DNA from: Chryseobacterium sp. MYb264
GTDB lineage: Bacteria; Bacteroidota; Bacteroidia; Flavobacteriales; Weeksellaceae
NCBI RefSeq assembly: GCF_035974275.1
Contig: NZ_CP142422.1
Location: forward strand, 1,240,001 to 1,304,000
Length of the DNA: 64,000 nt
Reading direction: 5' to 3'
Part shown: piece after piece, positions 9,428 through 18,591 of the stretch
How the letters are laid out: the number at the start of each line of letters is the position of its first letter
Numbering within the stretch: position 1 is the stretch's first letter
Notes under the pieces: generated by a model
Seen by the model: only the letters and a program-made list of their open reading frames with translations
What the model was told of the DNA's origin: nothing
The model's database searches: none
Program-made: the position numbers and the translations under genes

Positions 9428-9472
9428 CGTTAAACATTCAGTACACAAGTTTAAGAAATTTTTAATTATTTT

Positions 9473-9490
9473 AGACACTAATTAGTGTCT
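9473..9490. promoter_or_regulatory. Perfect 18-bp palindrome, probable TetR operator
   Basis: AGACACTAATTAGTGTCT is fully self-complementary. It lies 46 bases before the TetR start, between two outward-facing promoter-like boxes (9446-9453 minus strand, 9498-9505 plus strand). Length, symmetry and position are typical of autoregulated TetR operators. Confidence 0.75.
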
Positions 9491-9497
9491 TATTTTA

Positions 9498-9505
9498 TAT
9501 ATTTG
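9498..9505 (+). promoter_or_regulatory. Rightward -7 box TATATTTG next to the TetR operator
   Basis: TATATTTG matches TAnnTTTG exactly and starts seven bases after the palindrome, so the operator would overlap the upstream part of this promoter. A terminator lies about 215 bases downstream, with no protein gene between them. Confidence 0.5.
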
Positions 9506-9719
9506 CACAAACTTAACCATTCTATATATATTTAAACACTAACAAGGTTGAAAAAAGTGGAAAAGCAATTCGGTTCAAAGCAATAACGATAAGAATTACG
9601 CGTTTCATTCCCTCAGATCAGAAAAAGCTTCAGATACCATGAAGCAGCGGTGAGATGTACATTCCTAATAAGATGACAGGTCACCCCAATACATCGCTAA
9701 GGTAAAAACACGAAAAAGC
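9506..9719 (+). ncRNA. Possible short non-coding transcript or decayed TetR target
   Basis: The stretch is bounded by a promoter-like box and a strong terminator. It contains only very short frames, such as a TTG-initiated 12-codon frame at 9548. It could be a small RNA, or the remains of a gene once controlled by the TetR protein. No known RNA family was recognised. Confidence 0.3.
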
Positions 9720-9754
9720 AACAGCATTATCAGACATCTGATGATGCTGTTTTT
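9720..9754 (+). terminator. Strong rho-independent terminator with no gene before it
   Basis: Arms AACAGCATTATCAG and CTGATGATGCTGTT pair with a single G-T position around an ACAT loop and run into TTTTT. Confidence 0.8.
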
Positions 9755-9789
9755 CATAATCAATTAGATAAAGTTTCTTCGCTTTTACG

Positions 9790-10273
9790 AATCAAATACA
9801 AAATTTAGGGAGAAATTCTTTAGATATTTTTTTGCCACGAATGCACGAATTTTTTATTTCCCACACATTGCTCAGATTTCGCAAATTTAGAACCCATCAA
9901 TAGAAAATTTCAGATTTTCAAAAACTTAAGTATACTTCTATGCAGCTTAACATTAAGCTTAAATAACTAAAGTGTTAAAAAACTTTTGTGACTTTTGACT
10001 ACGTCGAAATATCATTCATCGACTGAAAGGAGATAATCTTCGATTTGTGGTTAAATTTTAGCTACGGATGCACGAATATTTTTTATTCCCACTGATGGCA
10101 CAAATTTTCACAGGTGTTGCTGTCTCTGTTGGTTTTTCGCAAAGACTCAAAGATATTTTTTAATACTCTATGTTTTTAAATCGCAAGGATTTTATCTAAG
10201 ATAAAATTGAAGGCTGCATAGTATGGCCACGAATGCGTGAATATTTTTATTTCCCAGAGATCGCACAGATTTT
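9790..10273. repeat. Mosaic of dispersed-repeat fragments
   Basis: At 9790-9900 there is an inverted copy of the right part of the 320-bp repeat (GGGAGAAATT, then GCCACGAATGCACGAAT). At about 9998-10045 lies an inverted copy of 8320-8365. At 10064-10273 there is a direct, diverged copy of the 162-bp repeat unit ending in a second core. No gene is seen here or in the following bases to 10600. Confidence 0.7.
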
Positions 10274-10617
10274 CCAGATGATGATGTTGATTTTTATTGC
10301 TTAACCTTCTCGATCTTTTATAAGTAGAACGGCTTGGTGATCCTTAAAAACAGATAGTTGTCCAAAACCTTGGAGAACTTAGTGTTCAGATATTGGGATA
10401 CTTCAACAGGGCTATCATTTGCTGAGTAGAAAGCCGTTGCGAACGGAAAATCAGCAACATTATTTATGAAAATCAGTAAATTCCATAGAAAATCCGGTCA
10501 TTCTTGGGTGGTACAGATATTTTATATTTTATCTAGTATCAGGCTGAAAAACGAAACTTTTGTATCTTTTACCGTGAAATTAATGACCATACAGTTAATT
10601 ATCTCAACATAAAAAAT

Positions 10618-10629
10618 GCAATCGATTAC
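10618..10629. promoter_or_regulatory. LacI-operator-like motif upstream of GH28
   Basis: GCAATCGATTAC carries an AATCGATT core, matching the AAnCGnTT pattern of LacI-family operators. It lies 118 bases before the GH28 start. Related sites occur at 28017, 42497 and 47685. A separate perfect inverted repeat (ATCGCAAT ... ATTGCGAT) lies at 10668-10691. Confidence 0.5.
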
Positions 10630-10746
10630 AAATTTTAAGTTTCCCCGACAGTGCAGGATAATTCTTTATCGCAATTATTTTAGATTGCGATCAACAAAGG
10701 AATTGTATCAACTTAAACTTTTGTAAACTAAATATTCACTGACATT

Positions 10747-12147
10747 ATGATAAAATTCGCCTTCGCTCTTACTTTTGCTCTTTCGATATCACTATCAGCG
10801 CAATATAAACCGTGGACTTCCGCCAAACAGCCTCTATCAGAAATTCAGGCCTTAAAAAAACAGATCAAAAAACCGGAATTCAGAAAAGTAGACTATCTGA
10901 TCACAGATTTCGGAGCTGTTGGAGACGGAAAGACCAAAAATACAGAAGCTTTCAAAAAAGCAATTGAAAAATGCAGTGCCGAAGGCGGAGGAAGAGTGGT
11001 CGTTCCAAAAGGTGTCTTCCTGACAGGAGCTATTTATTTAAAATCCAATGTCAATCTTCATCTAAGTGATGGTTCCACCATTTTATTCAGTCAGGACAGC
11101 AACGACTATCCTATTGTTTTTACGCGTTGGGAAGGAATGGAATGTATGAATTATTCATCACTGATTTATGCTTATGAAGAAGAAAATATTGCCGTTACCG
11201 GAAAAGGGACTTTGGATGGAAATGCCAATTTAGATAACTGGTGGTTCTGGTGTGGTGCTACAAAATACGGATATAACGAATCCCGCCCCGGAAGACAAAA
11301 CCCTGCCCGTGCTAAGCTTCATGAATATATGGCGGAAAGAAAACCGGCAAGAGAAAGAATTTTCGGAGACGGATATTATCTAAGACCTAATTTTGTTCAG
11401 CCTTATAAATCTAAAAACTTCTATATGGCAGATGTCTTGGTCAAGAACTCTCCCATGTGGAATCTGAATCCTGTTTTGTGTGAAAATGTACTGATTGAAA
11501 GAGTAAAAGTCATCAGCCACGGCCCAAACAACGACGGTTTTGATCCCGAAGCGTGTAAAAATGTGTGGATTAAAGATTCATATTTCGATACAGGAGACGA
11601 CTGTATCGCCATTAAATCAGGAAGAGACGAGGACGGAAGAGATATCGGAAGACCTGCGGAAAACCATATTATTGAAAACTGTGAAATGAAAGACGGCCAC
11701 GGAGGCGTGGTGATCGGAAGTGAGATTGCAGGAGGAGCTAAAAATATTTATGCTGTTGGAAATGTGATGGACAGTAAAAATCTGGACAGAGCTTTAAGAA
11801 TTAAAACAAGCTCAAGCCGTGGTGGAACTATTGAAAACGTATTTTTCTACAATACCAAAGTGGGTGCTTACAAAGAGGCAGCTGTACGTTTCAACATGCA
11901 CTATGAAAAACCAGGAAATCATATTCCGACGATGAGAAATATCTGGGTAGAAAATTTAACCGTGGATAAAGGCGGAAAATATGCGGTATTTTCTGACGCT
12001 TACGAAACTTCCCCTGTAACGGATTTCACGATGATTAATGCTAAAATGGTTGGCGTTCAGATTCCGTATAAAGTGGATTATATGAAAAATGTGACCCTAA
12101 AAAATGTAACTGTTAACGGTCAGCCTTTAACTGAGTTAAAACCATAA
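10747..12147 (+). CDS. Secreted GH28 polygalacturonase-type hydrolase
   Basis: This 466-residue exported enzyme of glycoside hydrolase family 28 should cleave alpha-linked galacturonic acid or related linkages in pectin or rhamnogalacturonan. A signal peptide ends near residue 19 (ALSISLSAQ). The Pectate_lyase_3-like opening TDFGAVGDGKTKNTEAFKKA is at 53-72. The right-handed parallel beta-helix carries the catalytic set: NNDGFD at 261-266, GDDC at 283-286, GHGG at 317-320 and RIKT at 351-354. The insertion at about 165-215 (WWFWCGATKYGYNESRPG) is typical of exo-acting members, which suggests an exo-galacturonosidase. The next gene starts two bases after the stop, so both are probably co-transcribed. 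A LacI-operator-like site lies upstream. Confidence 0.92.
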   Translation: MIKFAFALTFALSISLSAQYKPWTSAKQPLSEIQALKKQIKKPEFRKVDYLITDFGAVGDGKTKNTEAFKKAIEKCSAEGGGRVVVPKGVFLTGAIYLKSNVNLHLSDGSTILFSQDSNDYPIVFTRWEGMECMNYSSLIYAYEEENIAVTGKGTLDGNANLDNWWFWCGATKYGYNESRPGRQNPARAKLHEYMAERKPARERIFGDGYYLRPNFVQPYKSKNFYMADVLVKNSPMWNLNPVLCENVLIERVKVISHGPNNDGFDPEACKNVWIKDSYFDTGDDCIAIKSGRDEDGRDIGRPAENHIIENCEMKDGHGGVVIGSEIAGGAKNIYAVGNVMDSKNLDRALRIKTSSSRGGTIENVFFYNTKVGAYKEAAVRFNMHYEKPGNHIPTMRNIWVENLTVDKGGKYAVFSDAYETSPVTDFTMINAKMVGVQIPYKVDYMKNVTLKNVTVNGQPLTELKP

Positions 12148-12148
12148 G

Positions 12149-15100
12149 ATGCGAAAGAAAACCATTTTCGCCGGACTGATTGTTTTATCGGCATTTTCAC
12201 AATCTTTTGCCCAATCAAAACATTGGCAGAACAAAGAGCGCGAACTGCATTATAAAGAAGATAAAGGTGATTATCTACTGGTCAACGGCAAATACCGTTT
12301 CAACCGTGCATTGTATGGAGACAACCGTGCTTCCCGTGTTGAAGCAGGAGATTTGCCTGAATTTGCATTGTATCTTCCGGGAATGGGCGGCAACCTTCAG
12401 TTTGTTATTCAGAAAGGAAATTCAATTAAGAAATTAATTAATGCTGATAAAATTGAAACCCGTTATCGTCCCGGAACGATGTTGTATGAAATTAAAGATC
12501 CTATTCTTGGAACGGGAAGTTTGAAACTAACCGTTTTGGCTCAGGCAAAAGAAGAAGGTTTGGTGGTAAAAATGGAAACTGTAAATATAGATTCATCAAC
12601 AAAAATCTATGCTGTGTATGGCGGTGCAAGCGGAACGACTTTCAGCCGAAACGGTGACATTGGTGCAGATCCGGAATCCGGTTTTTACCTTTTACCTGAA
12701 TATTGTTTGAATAATCAATTTGAAATTAATAAAAATCATTTTCAGCTGAATTATTTAAACAAGAGAAAAGAAACTCAAATCGTTAGCGGAAGCTTTTCAA
12801 ATGTCAATTCATTGCAACAAACTGATGCACATACGTTAGAAAGGCTGGCTGAGTTTAGTAAAAATAGAACAGAAAAATCACCGATTGTTTATGCCGGTTA
12901 TTCTTCTCAGAAAAATCCGGTTTATATTCAAATTAAAAAAGGAAAATCAGATAAAAATTTTTCAGATGAAGAATTAAAGGCTTTATTTAATGAGGCAGAA
13001 CAGTCCCGTTTAAAACTGACAAATAGAATTCAATTAAAAACGCCGGATGCTGATTTAAATAATTTCGGAGCTAATTTAGCCATTGCCGCAGACGGAATCT
13101 GGGAAAGCCCGACTTTTCTTCACGGCGCGGTAGCATGGAGAATGCGACTGAATGCATGGCGTGGCGCATACACAGCCGATGCCTTGAGCTGGCACGACCG
13201 GGCTAAAGAACACTTTGAGAGTTATGCTAATTCGCAGGTTTTGAAACCCGATTTTGCACCTGTTGAAATGGATACGTTGCTGCATTTGGCTAGACATAAG
13301 GAAAGCATGGGAACTTCCGTTTTTTCCAGCGGGTATATTTCCAGAAATCCTAATGACAACACCAAACCACATCATTATGACATGAATCTGGTGTTTTTTG
13401 ACCAGTTGTTCTCACATTTCAATTATACAGGAGACAAAGAATTCTTAAAGAAAATGTGGCCAACAATGGTTCGTCACATGGATTGGGAAAAAAGAAACTT
13501 CAAACGCGGTGATCTCTACGATGCGTATGCTTCCATTTGGGCGAGTGACGCGCTACAATATTCAGGTGGAAAAGTGACGCATACCACCGCTTATCACTAC
13601 AGAGCCAACCGTGAAATGGAGAAACTCGCAAAAATGATCGGTGAAAATCCGCAGCCTTACCAACAAGAAGCTGATTCGATTTTAAAAGCCATGAAAAATG
13701 AGCTTTGGATTAAAAACAAAGGTTATTTTGCTGAATATAAGGACGCGTTGGGTAATCAGATCTTGCACGATAAACCGGGAGTATGGTCGATTTATCATGT
13801 CTCGGATGCTTTTATTTTAGATGAATTTGAAGATTATCAGAACTTACAGTACATCAATAACCACACCCCGAAAATTCCGATAGCGGTAAAAGGGGCAGAT
13901 AATAAAAACTATTTTACGTTAGCCACCACTAGCTGGCAGCCTTATGACTGGTCGATCAACAATGTCGCTTTAGCAGAAAATTTACAGACTGCATTGGCAT
14001 ACTGGCAGGTGGGAAGGAATGATGATGCTTACCAACTTTGGAAGGGAAATCTGGTTGAAAGTATGTATTACGGGATCAGTCCTGGAAATTTTGAACAACT
14101 TTCCCATTACGATGCCTTTCGTGGTGAATTATACCGAGATTTTGCCGATCCAATCGGGGTAGCATCCAGAACTTTGACAGAAGGGCTTTTCGGGGTTTAC
14201 CCTAATTTACTGGAAAATAAAGTCAGCATTAAACCCGGTTTTCCAAAAGACTGGAACGCTGCCGAGCTAAAACTTCCGGATTGGGAATATACGTTTAACC
14301 GAACTTCGAAAAAAACTGAACTTTTTTTTAATTCAAAATATCAGAATCCAGTTTCCTTGGAAATGCAGATTCCTGTGAGTTATTCCAACATCAAATCGGT
14401 AAAGGTAAATGGTAAAAAAATAGAATGGAAAGTTAAACCGAATTCTATTTCACAGCCGATCATACAGTTTGAGACACCAAAAGGAAAAGATTTTAAGATT
14501 GAAATTACTTATTCCGGTGAGGAAGTAAAAAAAGAGCAAACAGAGTACATCCATTATATTTCTGAAAACTTTCAATTGAATTTTGATTCAAAAAAGAAAA
14601 TAAAAAACGTATATGATCCACAAGGATTAGTGAAAAATTCCCCTCTGGAGGGGTGGATTCGACCAAAGGGAGAAAACGAGGTGGTCAACCACACCATCAA
14701 ATTAGATAACCAGGAAAGAAAAGGGACATTTTTCGTACAAGTCGAGCAAAACGGAACGGTTTGGTGGCAACCTGTAAATGTCGATATCCGTTTTCCTTTG
14801 GAAACAAAATGGATCAACAAAAAGTTACAGATTCAGTCAAAATCATCTCATCCAATTAATGGAAAGCTGAGCATTAATGGTTTAAATAAAACCTTTAGCA
14901 TTCAAAAAAATCAGAATTCATTGATTGAAATTCCTGTAAATTATATTAGCAAAGGAACCAATTCCATTGAGCTTGAATACAACGGAATCAGACAAAATAT
15001 TGAAATTACAGATTGGGATATTGAGAATCAGGGACAATTCAATACCATTTCATTAGCCTCAAAGTATAATGAAAAGGTAACGGAGATCTTCAATCAGAAA

Positions 15101-15754
15101 TACCTTTCGCCGAGATTGGAAGTCCCTACTCTACAGCTTCCGTGGCAGGGCATCGGGAACTGGTGTTATCCGTTGATTACCGCTCAGATTGATGACAGCG
15201 GATTGATGAATAAAAGAAAAAATGGTAAAGTTGATTTCATGGGAATTCCTTTTTTAATGGATAAAACAGATAAAAATATTGCTTTCGCAAGTCAGTGGGA
15301 CAATTATCCAGAATCTATTGAAATTCCACTACATGGAAAAGGAAAGAAAATATACTTCTTAATGGCTGGTTCTACGAATCCGATGCAATCTCAGATTGTA
15401 AACGGAACAGTTACCGTTCAGTACACTGATGGTTCGACCGCAGTACTGGAATTGAAAAATCCGGTGAACTGGTGGCCGATTGAGCAGGATTTGCTTGATG
15501 ACAATTTTGCATTTGAAATTCCGGATGATAAAATTCCGTATCGGGTAAAATTGAAAACAGGAGAATTATATAAAGGGGGAACATTAAGTAAATATTCAAG
15601 TATAAAAGGATTTACAGACCGACAGGTTGAAGGAGGTTCTGCCACGATTCTGGACTTGCCGATTGATCAGAATAAAGAATTAAAATCAGTAAAGCTGACG
15701 GCCGTGAGCAATGATGTGGTGATCGGAATGATGAGTGCTACTGTTTTAAAATAA
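12149..15754 (+). CDS. Very large secreted DUF4450-like six-hairpin protein
   Basis: The 1201-residue exported protein has a signal peptide ending near SQSFAQS. The N-terminal region (residues ~25-270, LPEFALYLPGMGGNLQFVIQ) reads like a beta-sandwich. The middle, about 300-740, is rich in aromatic helices (FLHGAVAWRMRLNAWRGAYT, TAYHYRANREMEKLAKMIGE, YGISPGNFEQLSHYDAFRGE), as in (alpha/alpha)6-barrel glycosidases. The C-terminal ~400 residues are further beta domains. The layout matches, from memory, DUF4450 proteins of Bacteroidota polysaccharide loci, whose activity I cannot state. Its place directly after a GH28 suggests action on a pectic oligosaccharide. It carries no visible type IX sorting domain. 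Both length and domain order make it a candidate for an undescribed activity. Confidence 0.75.
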   Translation: MRKKTIFAGLIVLSAFSQSFAQSKHWQNKERELHYKEDKGDYLLVNGKYRFNRALYGDNRASRVEAGDLPEFALYLPGMGGNLQFVIQKGNSIKKLINADKIETRYRPGTMLYEIKDPILGTGSLKLTVLAQAKEEGLVVKMETVNIDSSTKIYAVYGGASGTTFSRNGDIGADPESGFYLLPEYCLNNQFEINKNHFQLNYLNKRKETQIVSGSFSNVNSLQQTDAHTLERLAEFSKNRTEKSPIVYAGYSSQKNPVYIQIKKGKSDKNFSDEELKALFNEAEQSRLKLTNRIQLKTPDADLNNFGANLAIAADGIWESPTFLHGAVAWRMRLNAWRGAYTADALSWHDRAKEHFESYANSQVLKPDFAPVEMDTLLHLARHKESMGTSVFSSGYISRNPNDNTKPHHYDMNLVFFDQLFSHFNYTGDKEFLKKMWPTMVRHMDWEKRNFKRGDLYDAYASIWASDALQYSGGKVTHTTAYHYRANREMEKLAKMIGENPQPYQQEADSILKAMKNELWIKNKGYFAEYKDALGNQILHDKPGVWSIYHVSDAFILDEFEDYQNLQYINNHTPKIPIAVKGADNKNYFTLATTSWQPYDWSINNVALAENLQTALAYWQVGRNDDAYQLWKGNLVESMYYGISPGNFEQLSHYDAFRGELYRDFADPIGVASRTLTEGLFGVYPNLLENKVSIKPGFPKDWNAAELKLPDWEYTFNRTSKKTELFFNSKYQNPVSLEMQIPVSYSNIKSVKVNGKKIEWKVKPNSISQPIIQFETPKGKDFKIEITYSGEEVKKEQTEYIHYISENFQLNFDSKKKIKNVYDPQGLVKNSPLEGWIRPKGENEVVNHTIKLDNQERKGTFFVQVEQNGTVWWQPVNVDIRFPLETKWINKKLQIQSKSSHPINGKLSINGLNKTFSIQKNQNSLIEIPVNYISKGTNSIELEYNGIRQNIEITDWDIENQGQFNTISLASKYNEKVTEIFNQKYLSPRLEVPTLQLPWQGIGNWCYPLITAQIDDSGLMNKRKNGKVDFMGIPFLMDKTDKNIAFASQWDNYPESIEIPLHGKGKKIYFLMAGSTNPMQSQIVNGTVTVQYTDGSTAVLELKNPVNWWPIEQDLLDDNFAFEIPDDKIPYRVKLKTGELYKGGTLSKYSSIKGFTDRQVEGGSATILDLPIDQNKELKSVKLTAVSNDVVIGMMSATVLK

Positions 15755-15763
15755 AATTTAATG

Positions 15764-15783
15764 CCACGAATGCACGAATATTT
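15764..15783 (+). repeat. Isolated copy of the 20-bp repeat core
   Basis: GCCACGAATGCACGAATATT follows the DUF4450-like stop by nine bases, without the rest of the long repeat unit. Confidence 0.7.
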
Positions 15784-15874
15784 AATTAATAATTAACCTT
15801 TATGTCGTGTATTCTTGGCTGACAGAATAAAATATATTTAGCGCAAAAGATTCAAAAGAAATGTTCGAGTATAA

Positions 15875-16066
15875 GAGCCTGTTTAAAATTTTACCGTTTT
15901 ATTTATTGTCCTTAATGAAGTTGATCTTTGCTCCATTTTGATGCTCTTTTGAGCGTATTTTTCACTTCCTATTTTTGATTTAGCCCGCTAAATCTGCAAA
16001 CACGAAGCAAAAAATCCATCTCAAAATAGCTATAAAAATTTTTGGCAATAAAATTTAAACAGCCTC
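15875..16066. mobile_element. MITE-like element, copy 1 (192 bp)
   Basis: The element is 192 bp, has imperfect terminal inverted repeats (GAGCCTGTTTAAAATTTTA left; GAGGCTGTTTAAATTTTA on the opposite strand at the right) and is flanked on both sides by TAA. A second copy of the same length lies at 26276-26467 and differs at only two positions by eye. No protein is encoded. A three-base TAA duplication and GAG termini recall elements mobilised by IS5-group transposases, which is an inference. It lies in the leader region of the next gene. Confidence 0.85.
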
Positions 16067-16192
16067 TAAGAACATCAAAAGTTTGTAAAATGTAAAAATA
16101 TAACAGTAAAATTTTGTAGTCCTTTGATGAGCTACAAAAGCTGAGCGGATCTTTTGCCTCTTTTGTGGTTAAAAAAAATAAAATAATTAAAA

Positions 16193-18328
16193 ATGAAGAA
16201 AACAATCATATATCTGAGTATCTTCTGCATTGGGTTTTCATCCTTGCATGCTCAGAAAATCGACCGTAAAAAAGTCGTCCAGCGACACAATGTGGTGAAT
16301 ACGAAAGCAGATACTTTGTCGACTTTGACTGTGGGTAACGGAAAATTTGCGTATACCGTAGATATTACCGGAATGCAGTCTTTCCCCGAGTATTATAAAA
16401 ACGGAGTTTCACTCGGAACTCAGTCTGAATGGGGCTGGAACAGCTTTCCGAATACCGAAAATTATACATTTGAAGAAACATTAAAACCTTACGATTTTAA
16501 TAACGATGGAAGAAAAGCTTTGTATAGTGTTCAGATCAAAGAACCGGAACGCAATAGAAAAGCGGTCGATTATTATCGTGTGAACCAACATCGTCTGCAA
16601 TTGGGAAATGTTGGGATTGAATTAATTAAAAAGAACGGTCAAAAAGCGCAGGTTTCTGATTTACAGAACGTCAATCAGAAAATTGATTTGTGGACGGGCA
16701 TTATTACGAGCGAGTTTACTTTGGAAGGAATTCCGGTAAAAGTTTGGACAGCCTCTTTCCAGAATTCAGATAAAATAGGTGTTAAAATTGAGTCGGGTCT
16801 AGTTACTCAAAAAAGAATAAAAGTTTTTGCAAAATATCCTTATCCGAGCGGGCAATTTCTGGATGAAGCAGCCTTTTACGGAAATGCAGATAAGCACTCA
16901 ACAAAAATCATTTCTTCGAGCTCAACTCAGGGATTGATTGAACATAAACTACAAACCGCTGATTATTTTACACAACTCTACTTTACAGATGGAAAATTGA
17001 GTGAAGCGGGAAAACATTATTTCGTTTATGAGCCTTCATCTAAAAATAAAACGGTGGAATTAAGCGTTGAATTTTTAGCAAAAAATCAAAAAACGTCGAA
17101 AAGTTTATTTGCTGATGCTGAAAAAGAGAGTTCTTCAGGCTGGAAAAATTTCTGGGAAAGCGGTGCAGCAGTAGATTTTGAAGGAAGTACAGATCCCAGG
17201 GCGAATGAACTAGAACGAAGAGTTGTTTTGTCTGAGTATTTAACGAAAGTTCAGTGTGGAGGAAGTAATCCCCCACAGGAAACGGGTTTAACATTCAACA
17301 GCTGGTATGGAAAACCACATACGGAAATGCACTGGTGGCACGGGGTTCACTATGCGTTGTGGGGAAGACCTGAGATTTTGGAAAAGCAACTAGACTATTA
17401 TTTCAGATCATTTGAAAAAGCAAAAAAACTTGCCGAAAGACAAGGTTATAAAGGCGTTCGCTGGATTAAAATGTCGGATAACGAAGGCAATGAAAGTCCG
17501 TCTTCTGTTGCTGCCTTCCTGATTTGGGAGCAGCCGCATCTCATTTATATGACCGAACTTTTATACCGTCATAATAAAGATAAAAAAGTACTGGAAAAGT
17601 ATAAAAAACTGGTGTTTGAAACCGCAGAATTCATGGCAGATTTTGCCACGTATGACAAAGAAAAAAAACGTTATAACTTGGGTAAAGGGGTTATTCCCGC
17701 ACAGGAAGTTTTTCCAGCCAAAGATACTTTTAACCCTACTTATGAAGTCGCGTATTGGGACTGGGCGTTGAAAGTGGCCCAGCAATGGAAAGAAAGATTG
17801 GGAGAATCGAGAGACAAAAAATGGGATGATGTGATTAATAAATTAGCCCCTCTTCCGGTTCAGGACGGTGTTTATTTATCGACCGAATCTGCAAAAGATT
17901 CTTTCACCTTTCCAAAATGGATGACTGACCATCCTGCTGTTTTGGGAGCGTTAGGAATGGTTCCGGAATCTCCGAAATTGGATAAGAAAATCATGAAAAA
18001 TACCTTAGATGTAGTTTGGGAGAGATGGAACTGGGGTCATACGTGGGGCTGGGATTTCCCGATGACCGCAATGAATGCTGCTAGATTGGGACTTCCAAAC
18101 AAAGCTTTAGATGCTTTATTCATGGATATTCAGACCAATACCTATCTGAAAAACGGGCATAATTTCCAAGATGGGCGCTTAAGAATTTATCTTCCCGGAA
18201 ACGGCGGCGTTTTAACCACCGTTGCAATGATGCTGGAAGGTTGGGATAGCTCTACAGGACAATTCCCGGGATTTCCGAAAGATGGAACCTGGAAAATAAA
18301 GGCCGAAGGTTTCAAAAAAATGCCTTAA
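16193..18328 (+). CDS. Secreted six-hairpin glycosidase-like protein (GH65/GH95-related fold)
   Basis: This 711-residue exported protein has a signal peptide ending near SSLHAQ. Residues ~25-320 form a beta-rich domain starting RHNVVNTKADTLSTLTVGNG, the type of opening seen in GH65- and GH95-like enzymes. From ~330 an (alpha/alpha)6-barrel follows, with HTEMHWWHGVHYALWGRP (about 375-392), EGNESPSSVAAFLIWEQPH, YEVAYWDWALKVAQQW, HPAVLGALG and WGWDFPMTAMNAARLGLP. I cannot place it in a numbered family with certainty. Its neighbours (GH28, DUF4450-like) suggest a glycosidase or phosphorylase for a pectic oligosaccharide. It is separated from them by 438 bases holding a MITE-like element, so it is probably a separate transcript. 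Confidence 0.78.
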   Translation: MKKTIIYLSIFCIGFSSLHAQKIDRKKVVQRHNVVNTKADTLSTLTVGNGKFAYTVDITGMQSFPEYYKNGVSLGTQSEWGWNSFPNTENYTFEETLKPYDFNNDGRKALYSVQIKEPERNRKAVDYYRVNQHRLQLGNVGIELIKKNGQKAQVSDLQNVNQKIDLWTGIITSEFTLEGIPVKVWTASFQNSDKIGVKIESGLVTQKRIKVFAKYPYPSGQFLDEAAFYGNADKHSTKIISSSSTQGLIEHKLQTADYFTQLYFTDGKLSEAGKHYFVYEPSSKNKTVELSVEFLAKNQKTSKSLFADAEKESSSGWKNFWESGAAVDFEGSTDPRANELERRVVLSEYLTKVQCGGSNPPQETGLTFNSWYGKPHTEMHWWHGVHYALWGRPEILEKQLDYYFRSFEKAKKLAERQGYKGVRWIKMSDNEGNESPSSVAAFLIWEQPHLIYMTELLYRHNKDKKVLEKYKKLVFETAEFMADFATYDKEKKRYNLGKGVIPAQEVFPAKDTFNPTYEVAYWDWALKVAQQWKERLGESRDKKWDDVINKLAPLPVQDGVYLSTESAKDSFTFPKWMTDHPAVLGALGMVPESPKLDKKIMKNTLDVVWERWNWGHTWGWDFPMTAMNAARLGLPNKALDALFMDIQTNTYLKNGHNFQDGRLRIYLPGNGGVLTTVAMMLEGWDSSTGQFPGFPKDGTWKIKAEGFKKMP

Positions 18329-18350
18329 AAAATTTCACATTCATATAGTC

Positions 18351-18383
18351 AGAGTCTGTTCCGAAAGGGGCAGGCTTTTTTTT
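18351..18383 (+). terminator. Terminator after the six-hairpin protein gene
   Basis: A ten-pair stem including G-T pairs (GAGTCTGTTCC against GGGGCAGGCTT) closes on a GAAA loop and is followed by eight T. Confidence 0.75.
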
Positions 18384-18509
18384 GGTTCATGCACTATTTA
18401 TGTCTTTTCTGAAATAAATTGACATTGAAGCCAGTGGGCCAATCAAAAATATACCATCAATCTCACCGGATGGAAGAATGTTCATTAAAGATAAAAAGGT
18501 AAACAAAAT

Positions 18510-18532
18510 AGCGACCAGCGGGGCTGGCCGCT
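18510..18532 (-). terminator. Hairpin after the 1609-residue protein gene
   Basis: AGCGACCAGC and GCTGGCCGCT pair with one mismatch around a GGG loop. On the minus strand TATTTTG follows, a weak U-tract. It lies about 60 bases past the stop and probably ends the five-gene operon. Confidence 0.5.
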
Positions 18533-18591
18533 ATAGCGGGAAGAACACAGACCATTAAGATCCTGTTTAACAATTCATTAAACGTATCAAC

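Noticed and set aside
15875..16066. Small RNA gene or riboswitch before the six-hairpin gene
   Set aside because: An almost identical copy lies at 26276 far from any related gene, and inverted ends plus TAA flanks fit a mobile element better.
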